Source of the DNA: Mansonella perstans
Lineage: Eukaryota > Nematoda > Chromadorea > Rhabditida > Onchocercidae
Assembly (NCBI GenBank): GCA_037074765.1
Contig: JBAMDO010000090.1
Span: 62,001 to 126,000, forward strand
Length of the DNA: 64,000 nucleotides
Direction: 5' to 3'
The position numbers and the translations under genes are program-made. The stretch's first letter is position 1, and each line of letters opens with the position of its first letter. This document shows positions 23,906 through 38,400 of the stretch, piece after piece. The notes under the pieces were generated by a model. That model did no database searches. It saw nothing but the letters and a program-made list of their open reading frames with translations, and was not told the origin of the DNA.

Positions 23906-26900
23906 ACTTATTCTCAGTTCATCCATCAATGGTCAACAGATTTTTATCATTCGTTACTCACACAGCCCAAATGTTTTGGATATTGGCTCTCAGTTTTGCA
24001 GAATCTCATTCATTGAAAAAGTTTGGTCTTCAAAGATTATGCGCGCAATTCTTTTCGCTCACTGAATTTTGACAAAGCTGATAACAGAATGAAATTCACC
24101 AAAATCCAATTGTTCAAATAGGAAACTGCTTTCCTGAAATATCCTTAAACACCTCTTAATATGAAATATTTCAAGCAACACTTTTCGAAAATCAGTTTAG
24201 CGAAAAAATTTGCACCCATCTTAAATTGCTGAAAATGATTTATTTGATGATCAAATTAACGAAAGTATGTTTTGCAAGTCAGCCAATATCTTTAAGAGAT
24301 CGATTTTGGTCATACTTTCAAGATTTCTGACTTGTAAATAAACAACAAATAGCAAATCTAGGCAAAGAGAGCCTTAATGCTTGAAACAAATGCTGTTTGT
24401 GGAAGTAGTAGGAGTGAAGAATGATATTCAATTTATATTTCATTTTCAAGCCCAAAAATAAAGAAAAAATTGATCACGGATCAATATGTTATCTCCCTCT
24501 CCACGGTAGTTTTTAATCTATTTGATAGTTCATTCGTTTTCTTCATTTAATTTGATTACTTCCGATTTTTCACATATATCTTGAGCAAAGTTACGGGAGT
24601 TGGAGAGAAAAAGGTGAACGAAGAAGTACTATGATTCTTTAGTATCCATTCGCTTACCGGTACGATTCAGTCTTTTTTCCACTATTATTTTATCAATCTT
24701 ATTGCTCTGACGTTTTATAACTTTTCTAATAATATAGCAAAATTTTTATTTATCACTACAGTGAGTAACTATCTTTTTTTGAAAGTCGAATACGAAATTC
24801 TTTTACTGAACGATCACGTTATTATAAAACTTATTGTAAATAATAATAGAGCAGAGTTTTGTTAACTATTGATTTAAATTTAATGAAATTTTTAATTTAA
24901 TGATTTATGTCAAATTTAATGATTTATGTCTTCTGAAATTTCTAATCTTTGTTTTAAAATCTTATAACGTATGTTTACAACAGCACTTATGCCCACCTTC
25001 CGGTAATCTTTTTCAATATTTTAATAAAAGCAGTGTGTTTTTTCTGTTTCGTTTTCAATTAGCAATTATTTACTAATTAAATCACTTCAATTGAGACTTT
25101 CTAATTCAGTACATCGTATGAAGTTGTTATCTCCTCCTATTTTTGTCTCGAAATACTGCTTTTTTTAAAAACATTTGCGCTTCTTCATCTTTTTCATATT
25201 TGCATTATTCTTGCGATTCTTTTATTCGTTTGCAATTTTTAATTTTATCTCGTAAGTTCAAAGGTTATAGAAAAGCACAGCGCAGCACACAATTGCTTTC
25301 ATCGATTTTCACCACCTGATTTCAGATCATTCATTAATTCTCATCTTCACTTTCTGATATTTTCTAATGTATTTTTATGCTTGAGCTATTAAGCTTGCAA
25401 ATATTGAAGTTTCTGCACGATCGTTTCTTCCCAACTTATTGCATCATTTGATTAGCATTTCAAGAGCAAACTCAATACGTTTGCATGCACTACAAAAATG
25501 CAGTTCAAAATGATTCAGTGTTTAATTACGCTGAAAGCACAATCAGTTTTATGTATTTATTGTTTATATAAAGATATAAATCTGCTCCTTACTCAGTTAT
25601 TAAACAGAGATTATCAAATTGTAGTGTATGTATGTATGTGTGTGTGTGTAAATTATATGTGAAGTAATTTAAATCTATCTATAAATATTTAAAGCCTGAA
25701 ATTCAGTTTATGTCTCTGTATTTGAACCTATCATAACTTCCAAAAGTTGGTAACAAACACTCTTTTGTAAACTTTCATTTATGCTATACTTTGTATTAGG
25801 AAAACTAACCTTACATTCTCCATTTGATCAAGTTTTTGTTTCTGTTTATACAAAAAATCCTTAATTTGCTCATTGTAAGAGCCATGAAATCTTTTTATGA
25901 AAAATCATTAGTGACTGCAAATTTTCACCCATAAATTTCTCAGTGAATTTAGAAAGAAAATACTATTGAATTTTAATGATTTATGATAAATTTTTCGTCT
26001 TCTTTAAAAAGCTTTATTCGTTCCCATTTAATTATCAATCATTTCGAAAATTTTTTTCAGAAATGCATAAAATTATACTTTATAGGCTCTTGAAACTCGC
26101 AATAAAAATATGATTTAAAGAAATGTGAAAATGATCGATCTTGTAAACATTCATTGAGAAAGCTTATTTGAAATGTTATTGTTGCAATAGTTTCGAGTAA
26201 TTTCACTTCAGTATTTATACATTTATTCGAAGCCTATCATCGAATAATCGTAGTCAAATAACCAAATATGAAATTTTATGATATTTCCTTCGATGATATA
26301 TTCCAGAAATTTCATCTACGATTTGTTATTCTATCATAATTATCCTTTGGCAGACAAATACCTCTATATGATTGTCAATAAATGATAATCCTCTAGAGAC
26401 AATTCTATCTTTGCTATTGCTGTCAAGTAAGATAAAGTAAATCCTATAAGTATGCCAAAATATGTTCATAAAATTGCTTCCTTCCAAGTTAGACATTTTC
26501 ATTCTCTTTTGCATGACAAACGCTGTCACCATTTCTCTGCTGTTATTTTAATCTCCAGACATGTTCATAGAAACTGGAAAATTAACTACACAAACCGTTG
26601 TGATTGTTATGATGTATTTTGCAGAGCTTTATTAAAATGAATAGTTATTAAATTTTATCATTATTTTGTTTGAAATAGTTTAAATGACTCAATTTTTTTC
26701 TTGAAACTTTTTTTGATTTCATCGAAAACTTGAAAATTCGAATTTATTTTCATCTAACAATTGAATTTAGTTGTCTCTCTTTTTGTCTTTTTCTCTCTAT
26801 TCAAAAATATTCAACCAATAATGATTGTTATGGTAACAATCGTAGAGACAGCGTCTAAAGTGGCCAACATATTGCTGTTCAGTTAATTGATTTCCTGGAA

Positions 26901-29900
26901 AGCGCTGAAATCTTTACTAAAATTATCACAAATGTTTATGGATAGCTTGCAGAACCAAAAGTTTCTTCTCTCGCTACGCAATCTATAAGAAAAAAATAGC
27001 TTTGCAAAGGCCTCAAATTATGATTTATGGGCCTTACTAAGGATGAATCAGGGATTAATTATTAACATTATTCCCTGCGGTAATTAATTATATCCGAAAT
27101 AATTTTCATTTGGCGTATAAGTGATCAGTGGCTTCTATGAATCGACAATTTTGAAGCAAAAAATTTTGTGCAGCTTCAAGCCTCGATCTTCAACATTCGT
27201 TCATCAAGCCTCAATTTTTGCCCACTTTAAGGCTCAAGCTTTAACTTTCAAGCTGATGGCTAAATCGCAACGTTCTGAGAGTTGAACAGAGTAACAGAAT
27301 AATCTTCCTTTAAAAACGGTATGCCTTTAAAAACGTGTTAGCTGCTTTGGTTAATTAAATTTACTAAAAGCTTTCTGTTTGAACTGTGATGATGGTGAAA
27401 TTATTCGCGACATTCGATTCAGGCATGTGCTGTAGGAACGGAAGACTGGCATGGTGCTCAGCAGATACTGAAAATGCAAGCTTCCAGTCTGATATGAAAT
27501 GTCTAAACTTTATATAGCTTCTAGTCTAATATGTAAGGCGCAAACAACATCCGTATCCAATCGCAGTATTATCCCGCAATAGCAGCCTGTTCTAAGAAAT
27601 GAAACTGTATAAATGACTTTTGCAAAATTGTATAATTTACTCGGTGTTTCTTGCTCTGAAAGTAAATAAAATTTTTCGCATTACAGAGGAAAAGGAATTA
27701 AAGTTTGACAGACAAAAATGTTATGACTTACAAACTGCACCAATTGCATTAACTTTTATTTTTTGGTCTTTTGAAAGTTAGGAATGAATGATATATCCAC
27801 GAATACAATATTTGCATTTTTTATATAAAATAATTTTATAGCTCAATGGAATTTAGAATTAGATTACGATTTAACTGAAATCGAATTACGTCGAATTAAA
27901 TAAGAGTTGATGATCAATTGATTCTCCCTCACAGACGATGCCATGGGTATCAAATTCTACACAGTTCTGAGATCCCATCATTTGACGACAGAAATCGCTT
28001 CAGCATCAATATTGCAATTCTAAATGACTTCTTGGAACTTTTTTCAGTTGAAATTTTAATTTCTGAGGCGAATGCAAAAGTTGTAAATTCCATGTTTCTG
28101 TGAATTTTTCTTTGAAAGAAGTTGTTAGCGAAGCGAGTCCAGCGATCAAATAAAAATTTCATGTTAGAAACTGCGAAAACACAAAAAAGAAATGAATAAA
28201 AAAAAATTTAACTTCAGCTACAAAATTACCGGCACAAAGTTGGGTCTTGGAGAATCATAAAAAGATCGGGTTTATAAAACCATTGTACTGGGAGAGAAAA
28301 AAACAAGAAAATTTTGATATAAATATGCTTTATATTTTCTGCTCCTTACAGCACAGCAAGTACATCAACTTCTTCAGTCGTCGATTGATGATCATTTTTT
28401 ATTCCAATTATGCCGATCTTCATTATATAGTAAAACACTTCTCAGTCATATTTTGAGGATTTATTTGAATCTCTTTTAAACCTTTAATTTATGTTCATCC
28501 ACTAAGCTATCAATTTCTGGAACTTCAGATTTTTTGTTATCTCTGTAGTTTTTAATTTTGCGTAGTATGAAAATTGATGAATTACTATCTGCCATAAAAA
28601 TCAGCCTAGCCCCACTGGTCGGTTTTACTTCGCATACTCTATTTACGATAATATATGCAGGAACTATAATTGGCAATCTTCGTTTCTGCTAATTTGAATG
28701 TTAACTCTCCTTTTTCACTAAGTAAATTTCAGTAAATTTGGAAAAAATAATCGAAAATTCAGAAAATTATGAGATTATAGAAGGATGCTTTTTTTTTTTG
28801 AAGAGCACTTTATTTCAGACTAATTTATTTTACTTAAAAATTAATTTCGAGTTGTTTAGTATGATCTCTTCATTTAGAATTAATTTTGAATACAATCGGT
28901 GGAAAAAGAATTACAAACATGAAAGCTCTCCTGATCCTATCCCGTTCCATTAATTTCATGAATTCGTAAAGTAATTTTCGCTTCTCACACGTTGTAATCA
29001 TTAAAAATTAAAAATATTCAATTCAAATTTGATAATTTCAGTTTTCACCTCTTTCATGCTTATATGTGATTAATGCCGTAGGGCAGTAATAAAAGAATAA
29101 ATTATTAATGTTGTTTTCTCCTTATGTCTTTCAATTCATACTTCCTTAAAGAGAAAAAAATTTATTGTTTTATTTTTGTTCTTGTGGTTAATAAAGTAAG
29201 CTTTTCCTGAAATAGTTCATTTTAAATAACATTCAAATATCCTTATCTTATCTAGTTTAGCCATTTAAACTTCAGATGCCTTAATAAGTTTCTTGTTCTC
29301 ACTATAACACTGATGGATCCAATATTTGCTGCTACAACTCTCTTGCATATTAATTGATATCTAAAAATCATAATAAAATATTACGAAACTGAGTGAGATA
29401 TAGAAAGAATAGGAGGTAATTTAAATATATAGCAATAAGTTATGGCTGGAATAAAGAATTTGCTTCTAAGTAATGAAATTACGAAGTGAGTCTCATAAAT
29501 CAAGGGGAAAATATCGTAAATACTGATAACTAATAAACGAATATAGTATTTATTTGTCTGCAGAAATAGACCAATTTTTTTTTTTTTTTTGTCTTCCGGG
29601 AAATTTATAGCTTTAATCTGAAATATTATTTTAAAAATGTTGGTAAACCGTTTTTTTAAAGCACAAATAATTTAGCTATAACACTGAAAGTTAGATGAGC
29701 GAAATTAAGTGATCCATATTTATATAATCGAAGATTGAATAATTTGGGGACTTGTTAGTAACCTTATTTTTTTAATTTCTATTTACTTTATTTCGAAATT
29801 GAGGACTGAACTTCAATAAACTTCAATATTTCGTATGTTTCAACATAATGAAACGAAAAGCAAATGATAATCAAGCTTTTTACAGGATGTGAAAAAATAT

Positions 29901-29928
29901 CAAGCGATAGAGAAGTGTTATTTTGTTA
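23906..29928. other. Long intergenic interval, no convincing gene
   Basis: Six kilobases of A+T-rich DNA with a short (TGTA)n/(TG)n microsatellite at about 25625-25650 and poly-T runs. One minus-strand frame at 28476-28667 looks more protein-like than the rest and is listed separately. No splice-linked exons with homology were recognised. Confidence 0.55.
28476..28667 (-). CDS. Orphan open frame, possible terminal exon
   Basis: A 63-codon frame follows a possible acceptor (CCAATTATAG) and ends in TAA. It encodes VCEVKPTSGARLIFMADSNS, then a basic stretch and an acidic end. The amino-acid composition is balanced, unlike nearby A+T-driven frames, which is why I record it. I do not recognise the protein and found no upstream partner exon, so it may be a relic or chance. 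Confidence 0.22.
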   Translation of the reverse strand: MVPAYIIVNRVCEVKPTSGARLIFMADSNSSIFILRKIKNYRDNKKSEVPEIDSLVDEHKLKV

Positions 29929-31573
29929 ATGCTGACAGTTTATTTGGTGATAGTTTATTGTGCACTTATTCAAAATGCAGGATCATTTCTTGAATTTACC
30001 GATGATTTCGAGCTGGATCGTCAACTTCCAAGCGTGACTTGCCGACAGTGTATCCAGATGTGGCATATGCTAGCCAAAGATTCTCGTTTTACATGTGGAC
30101 CGCATTCACGTACTTGTACAGGAAATGTCTGCTTTATGAGTACGTTGAAACTTCCTAACATAATCATTTAAATAAATTTCATTATTTAGTAGTCTGCATG
30201 TACCAATGGCACGGTTAGATCAAAAACATAAATTTTTATTTCCAAAGCAGAAAATAATGAAACAAATTACATATTTCCAGAAACTTCTTGTTTGAAATGA
30301 ATTTGTCTCGAAAAAAACCTTTATAAAACTCCCTCGATCACAGATTTATTACTGATCAATATCTCGTAAATTATTTCTTACTATCCACCTCTCTTGTGTT
30401 TTTTTTCAAAAATTTAAAATTTTACATCACAAATAAAGCTTAGAGACTTTCCGACTTTGTCTGAACTTCATTTTTATTCTCAAAAATCTATCGAATTGAT
30501 GGATTTGAAATTATTCATGATTTCTTTCTCGAACTACGCGTTTCCAAACAGAATTTAACTTCGGTAATTTTTGGTGTTTTGAAAAAAGATAACACATAAA
30601 ATTTCGAGTATTAAAGTTTGCATACAACCGTTTAATTCTATTTGGAGAAACTTATTTAATATTTTTTGCTGGCAAAGTCTCTCTGTTTAGCATGCAGTGA
30701 ATTATGAAAACTTAATGACATAATACATTAAGTGAAAAAGATAATTGTTTTATATCTTAGAATGATCCAAGTCGTCAGATCATTTTAATAAAAAAGGCAA
30801 TAAATATTTGAAACAAATGAAAACAGTTTATAAAACATATAAAGTGAATAGGAAAACGCTTCAAATAACTACATATTTTCAGAACAGTGCAAGAATTGTC
30901 CTGTATACCAATACATGGCCGGTTGTTTAACATTAACTAATTGGCAACTGACCGATTTAGCATTTTCACGACAACGAGCTGAACTGCTTGCCACACGTGT
31001 AGGGGCAGTGCTTCTCTGTGAAGATTCCGTGAATCAGACGACTTGTATTTGCAATCGTAAAAATAAATGCAATGATATCCATGCAAGGGCACCATTTTCT
31101 ACATATAGTGGTAGGTCTTTGATGTCGAGGATCTACTAATAGTTGAACTGTAAGATGATAGAGATGTTGATATTGACCAAGATTAGAGTTAGAAGAATAT
31201 TCTATTGTTACATTTGACCTAATATAAATTAAAAAGATTAATGTTAAAACAAACATGATGATTTGTCCTTGTAAATGTACTAATGGTAGTTTATGGTTAG
31301 GCCTAAATTAAATAGCTTCAGTGATATCAATAATTTCAGTTTCCAATTTTAATTTTTTCAGCGCCACTCTTCGGTGGTATTATAAATTTTGAGGCAATGA
31401 TTGCCAAAATAGATCCGAATTACAACGACGTTATCCGATCGAAGCAAGTATCGAGCTATTACACAGCCGATGTGGCCATTCGAGCAATATCCTTTCAAGC
31501 GATCTTTTTAAATTGCTCAGCGCTTCTTCTTTTGTTTTTCTTGCCTTTATGCAATGGATATTTTGATATTTGA
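29929..31573 (+). CDS. Secreted Ly6-like cysteine-rich protein, probably GPI-anchored
   Basis: Three exons: 29929-30139, 30883-31110, 31362-31573 (216 aa). Residues 1 to about 19 (MLTVYLVIVYCALIQNAGS) form a signal peptide. The mature part has a Cys pattern beginning TCRQC, with CTGNVCFM, CKNCPVYQYMAGC, VLLCEDS and ending CICNRKNKCND. The final C-x-C-x5-CN is the usual closing motif of Ly6/uPAR three-finger domains. A conserved-looking HARAPFSTYSAPLFGGIINFE follows, and the protein ends in a hydrophobic tail (LNCSALLLLFFLPL) with almost nothing after it, as in GPI signals. Known Ly6-type nematode proteins such as ODR-2 act at neuronal surfaces; whether this one does is unknown. The leader contains a minimal upstream start-stop (ATGTGA at 29887). 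The exact subfamily was not identified. Confidence 0.8.
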
Positions 31574-34500
31574 TTTGAAAATTATTATAAATTCAAAGAC
31601 TATAAGAAATAACAGAAGCAATCTTTTCTCTTGCAAATATTGTACCGCAATCCACAAGATTTCAAAGAGCATATTAGTTTCCGGATCAAATTTTATTGGT
31701 ATTGTAGTTTATACAGTCAGTCACATTTAGAATCGTACCAAAATTTCGGTTATGACATAAATGAAAATCATGATTTATCCAATAATTTCTAACTATTTGA
31801 AAAAAATTGAATATATGGAACCTTTTATTACTATAAAAAAAAAAGAGCAGTCGTTATTTTTACCTGCTCACTTTTTAATTGTTTTTCGATTGGAAAATTG
31901 AAATTCGTAGTTTTTTAATGAGCTCATATAGATTAATTGCACTTTGGATATATTTTTTTGAAAGAAAAACTTTGAAAACATTATTTTCGAATGTTGCATT
32001 TTGCACTTTCTGGCTGTAATATATTTTTAACAAACAAAAACCAGTTAATAATTATGAACGTGAAAAAGCCTATTCTTAAATCTCTTAATACTTTATTTTT
32101 CATTCATTACACTTCACAGCCTTCTACACAATGAATTGTTTGATTTTAATGAGATTATGGAATATTAGGAAGAAATCTATCAAGCACATCGTTAAATGAA
32201 TTTTTATTTCTCTTTAGGACAATGTTTAACTTAATATTTCCCATAAAAGGTATTTATGACATCAAGAAGTACATGTCGATGATTTCTTTGTGCTTAATTG
32301 ATTAATTCATGTTAGTTTCATCTAGCTTTATTCCTTAAAGCAATATTGATTGCCTATGCGTCTAATGTTCGGAAATATTAAAAAAAATGAAAAAAAAAAT
32401 TCGGGATTTCGGCGAATTTTTTAGCAGTGGGCTTCGTTATTTCACAAAATGTTTCTCTCAGGTTTGAAAAGCAGAATCAAAATAAAAATAAGTATAATCA
32501 AACTAGAATTATATAAAGAAGCGAAGTTCTGAAAAAATTCTTCCTGTTTTCAAATGAAAAAAAAAAATGACAAACTGATAAAATCTTCACAGTAAAATTC
32601 TGAAACACATTGGTAAGCACATATGATTTGGTCTCTTTTCAATCAGTACCATCAATCAATGTTGAGCAATAAAGACAGTTTCCAAATAGATAAGTACTTT
32701 CAAACACAAACATAGAAAACTCTAACGCAAAAAATGAAAGAATGCGGAAAAAGTTGGAATCATATATTTTCACTATAAAAATGAAATATTTTCCATCTCT
32801 GTTAGCTACTTTCTTTTTTGACAGAAAAAGTGAGAAATTATCAATGCCTCATGCTGAAAATGATCTATCAAAAAAGCTAAATAGGCAACATTCTAATAAA
32901 ACTGTTCATGAAAAAGTAACAAGAAAGGCTTTTAAAACAATCTTCGTTAACATCGAATGCAAAAAGCGATACAACCAACAGACGCTCATTTTGATAAAAT
33001 TCAGAATATATTTACAGATACTGAAGAAAGCACTCCAATAAATACGATTTCCTTTTAGCTTTGAAATCCAAAACTTGTCAAAGTTAGATGTTATTATTGT
33101 CTGGAAAGCCAAAAAATCAACTCGTGGATAAACTATCTTATTGTTGGAGCTTCAAGCGTCACAAATATGTCACATACACCTGAAAATGACGGCGATAATG
33201 AGTTTTTTACCTTTATGATAGATCAATAGCAAAAAGAAGCAATAAAAATAAATCCAGTTCTGATAATCTGGATTTCGACACTTTAAAAAATAGTAACCTA
33301 TTCAGAATCTTCAATAATTAGTTGTTTCTATTAGAATCAAAACCGAAGTAGTATTTTAATACAGAAAAGAATTACCGATAAAGCATTCTTAAAATGAGGA
33401 TTTCTATTTGTAAAAGTAAAATTAAACCATAAAAACGATGAAAAAGTTCGCATACAAAGAATAATTTTATCAAATGCAAAGTTAAAAATTGCTCAGTATG
33501 AAAAATAACTTGCTTTTTTCAAAGCATCTGCAAATAACTCGTGAACTAGACGTCGTGTTTCCATGCCATAATCGCCCTGGGCCAGTAAGGCCAATATGTC
33601 GGAATAAAGACAAAGCGAGGAGAAAATTTCGCGATTGGATAAGTAATTTCTTAAAAACTTTTATTTCAATATTACCGAAGACGAATCAAGTAAAGGACTT
33701 CGGCGAAGCATTTCAGAATTCCCGAAATTTCAATTTCCAATTCAAAAAAACATTTATTCATAAAATCTCATATCATGAAACTTCTGTTCTTCTAACCAGG
33801 TTAGAACATGATGCATGATAAAGTGTTTCACGCCATTTCCTGCACCAAAAAACCACACCAAACACTGTCAAATTAACTTTGGCAATCAATTATTCCGTCA
33901 GAAAGAGTCTAGAAATAAAAAAAAGTAAAACTCCAGACTTACTTGAGTAGCTCTTTCGAATTAGGTGAAAATTTTGAACTTTGCAACAAAAATAATGATA
34001 TTATTTCATCCCTTGCTTCACTCGGTACCTCAACTTCCAAGACATCTGCAACTATGAAATTGATAAAATGCTACTTAAAAAAGGAAAGCTCTCATTCATG
34101 TTCATGTCTTGATTCAAACATTAGGATCTTAACTTATCACAAAAATTTGAAAAGATCAGTGAACAATTGGAACGATTTCCAATTTTTCAGGGATCATTCA
34201 TTGATTGGTTTCCATAAAAACCCATTTATATATTTAATTTTTCTAGCTTTTCGTAATTAAAAAACAAAGAAGAAACTTTTTGCTCTGACCGAACTTATAA
34301 CACTTTCAAAGGAACGCCACTGATAATTTAAAAAATTTTAAGAATGAAATTTGAAGTCCAATGAACAAACTTTTACTGTCGAAATACTCCTCAGGCCATG
34401 AACAATGGAAACAATTACTGGTTTGGTGTTGCAGTTGAACAGGTAATGAGTTACAGGTATGTGGAATGAATTCTTCGCCAACAAATACATTCTACAACTT

Positions 34501-35439
34501 ATCGTAAATTTCCTGGATTGTGCACAGCATATATCATTCTCTGATATAGCATATCAACAATGTTGATATGGCAAATTTCACACGATATAAAACGTCGGAT
34601 GTTTAGACTGAATAGGGTTAGTACAGAATTACAGACAACTATAACTATAAAATCAGAGACAACTACATCCATACTGAAAATTTTAATCTCGGTAATATTA
34701 ACAACTTAATCAGTTCGCAATAAACGAGATCAGAGAAACAAAAGAGAATAATTTATTGACACGACCTATTAAATTGGATTCCAAATGGGGCAAATTTGAC
34801 ATGATAAAAGTCGGATGTTATAAGTTGGAAATGCCAAGATTCTAGCTGTTGTGAAGAAAGATGAAACTATGACTGACCTTTAAAAAAAGATCAGGATTGC
34901 ATGGGAGTGATATGGACTGACCTAACAAGCTGATCGGTCCAGAATCTACTGTTTCTGAATCTGATCTCGTCGAAGATTTCGTGCGATCACTTTCTGTGCA
35001 GTTCCAAAAACCATAGCAGCACATAAACTGAACTTATGTGAGAAAATAATCACTTCTAACAGCGTTATACATTTGTTAAGTTTGATTTGATGAATTTGAT
35101 GTGATGATTTGATGTGATGATATTGAAATCTTTCCAATTTTAAGATTGCATCTCGGTAATACTAATAAAAATTGCTTTTATAAAGATCAGAATGGAAGAT
35201 TAGCCTCTTCACCTCCATTATAATCTATTTTGAAGAAACCTTATAACCGTGATCATCTCGCACGAAGCAAAACTAATAAAAATATTTTCAGATCGTTCAT
35301 AGCAAATGTTTCATGATAAAAAAAGATATAGGTTTTTAAAATTTACAATTCCGCCTTTCTTATTGGCAGATTTTAAAAATACAATTTTCGCCTTCCTTAT
35401 CAGCAATATGAAAATAATTAAATAAATTTTTAGAAACAT
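31574..35439. other. Intergenic between convergent Ly6-like gene and RICTOR
   Basis: No gene was recognised. Plus-strand frames at 32742-33041, 33489-33818 and 33943-34260 are the longest, but none shows a domain or linking splice sites. A diverged repeat pair lies at about 34570-34605 and 34789-34822 (both contain ggcaaatttSaca...gtcggatgtt). A second short repeat, atctcggtaatA, occurs near 34686 and 35150. These suggest decayed repetitive DNA. Confidence 0.5.
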
Positions 35440-38400
35440 CTATTGAAATTTTGGAGCAAAGTGATCAAAAGCAAATAAGTGAACAACCTTCTCATTCGAC
35501 ATAGCGGTATAATTAATTGGAAATTCAGGAGAACTGTTAAATGTCAGCGTTCTGCCAAGCGAAAATGGAGGCAAGCGAAATTGATTGCGAATCATTAAGC
35601 AATCATGAATTTCTTCTGTTGCCTGTAAAACAAAAAACATTTAATATATCATAGCTATTTTAGAGCTATTCCGTAAAATATATTTATTATCGAGATAATT
35701 TCTAATAATATCACAGTGCCTACTAATATGACAATATCTTAAGAACAACGGCAAAAGTAGCTTGTCAATTAAGAAACGATTAATCAGAGTGAAAACCACA
35801 AAAAAATTTTCATATAACTATAAGCAAAAATAAAAAAATGATTCTTATCCGTTATAAATGTTAGACTCTTAAGGTTGACCTCAGCAGCTTTCTAAGAAAT
35901 TCAGCATTTTTTTTGCGCATATATATATAAATATATATATATTTATATACATATAGTCTGCAGATTTCAGTACTGTACAAAATGTAACATAGAAAGATAT
36001 ATATATATATGGAAATCTGAAAAGAGATGAAATGAAATCTTAATCTCATGACAATGCTTTCTGTAAAATATAAAACATTATATCTTTAAAATTTAAAATA
36101 TTTTATAATTTATAATATTCATAAATAAAATCATATTACTAAACAACAGTAAAATTGGGGAGTAGCAAAATGAGATAACTAAGAGCTATAAGACCTTGAA
36201 ACTATTAAACACTGTGAAAATTTATATTCAAAATTTAAAATATTAAATAGCTATCTCCCAAAAGTAATCTGTATACTTCATTCTTCAAGTTTTTTAAGTG
36301 TTGTGAAGGAAGCTTTCCATCGATGCATCGAATCCAAGTTTTACTTATATCTGTATTAGCTTCCTTTAATAACAACACATTCGATTTGGTCATATTGATA
36401 ATAAAGCTGCTACTTTCCCAGCCTAATGACAAGAGCATACGAGAGCCTGGAAAAAAATAACACATAGAAAAAAGTAATAATGATCATGCTCAACATGCTC
36501 AACACTCTGCAAGTTGTTGATTAAGCTTTAAATTGCACGGCACATCGGCCACTCAATATCTTAAGGTTACATTTATAAAATAAACTTACCAAAAAATTAT
36601 CCTATCAAACAAGAGTCCATTAATTTTTACAATACTTAAAATTAATCACAACAGTGAAATTCCAGTTCTAACTAAAAAATCAACATTTGGGTTCACTAAC
36701 CATGTTGTGTATTGCCAATAAGATTAAGGACCCAAAAAGCTGTGCCTCGAATACTGAGGATTGGACAACACTCAGCAAAGCGACATATAATTGGTACTGT
36801 TTCCAAAGGCAAAAGACCTGAAAGATTTTTGCATCGAATGTAAAAAGACGGAGAATCATTGGAACGTGTGAGGGAGATTACTTTTTTAAAAAACATACTA
36901 GGATTCAAAGTAGCGACAATATGTCCCAATGCGTACAGTGCACCTTTCAACTTGTTTGTTTGAGAAGTATCTGTTGGTAAAGGCGAGTCACGTAAAATAT
37001 CAAGCAATTGCTCAGCTTCATTCGATTTCAACAGCAATTCACGACCAGTTTCATGTTGGGTTAGCTGTCCATACAGATGCACTGGCATTGGCACACCTAA
37101 TTTGGCATTCCTAAATTTAAAAGGTATAGCAATTGGATGAGGCAAAAACGTTGAACTTCATTTTCAATTTTCTAATTGCATTTATAAAATTTATAACAAA
37201 ACAATGAATGGAATCTCTTACATAATAATTTGAATTTGTTCTCAAAAAAAGGATTGTAAAACGGAAGTCCTATTCTCGTTTCCCTCAGAATTCATAAGAA
37301 TGCACTGTACTTCAAATGGATTTCACGAGTCAGATTAATCTGTGAATGAATAAATGGTCTTTGCTATATCAGCTACAATATCACAGTCGACATTAAAAAT
37401 AGTGTTGAAGATTTTACGTTCTTAGAAAATTGATGTTGGATATCTTGTGTCACTGGAATATATAGCCAAGAGACATTTTAATGCAGTGGACAATATATTT
37501 TTTAATCAAACCTTTCATTTGAAGATCTTGCAAAACGTCCATTGATCGATCGCTTTGAATCTAGCAAAGCAACCCTGACATCCTCATCAACTATTTCGAC
37601 ATAACGCATATTAAATTTCTACAACTAACAAAGTATGAGAATCAAAATAAAATTTAAACTTCAAAATTTGTTGCAAATTGAATGGATTGCAATGATACAA
37701 ACTTGCATGTTACTGCAAATCACGACGAATAAAACTACTTAAATAATAGTTTAACTACCAACCAAAATCAATGAAAAATTAACTGCGCTGATTAATAAAG
37801 TGGTTATAATACTGAGCGACAACTACAAAATGAAGAAACCATATACGGAACATTTTCAGTGTTATTATTCAATAACATTTTTCAGAATCTTCTAAAGAGA
37901 GTGGAATTTTCATAATATCTTAGCCTCACTTCAATGAAATCATCACATTCTTGGCTTTATTCATGAAAATGATTCAGTTCGAACCTTTTTCCAATAATCC
38001 AGGGTTGCTAAAGTATCATGAGAATTGTCCTTTACATAACTCTCACAGGAGAATAGGTATGCCTTTAGCAAACTTCCTGCATCACCAAATGCATCAAAAT
38101 ATATGTCTTTGATAAGATAAATACTCTCTGGATAGTACTGCAAAGAAATATTGCAATTGTTAAGTTTAAGTTAACAATAATTACTTGTGCATTATCACTA
38201 AGATATCAAGAAACGCCGATTAAAACATAATAAAATATGGAAAAAGGAAACAGAATCGGAGCAACAGTTTACAAACGTTCAATCACTCAGTTCAAGTCGT
38301 TCTTTAAGCTTGTTTTTAAAAATAGTTCAGATCTTTTTCAATCCATTTTTGATAATAAAAAAATTGAAGAGTGAAAAGAAGAATGTCAAACAAATTGGAA

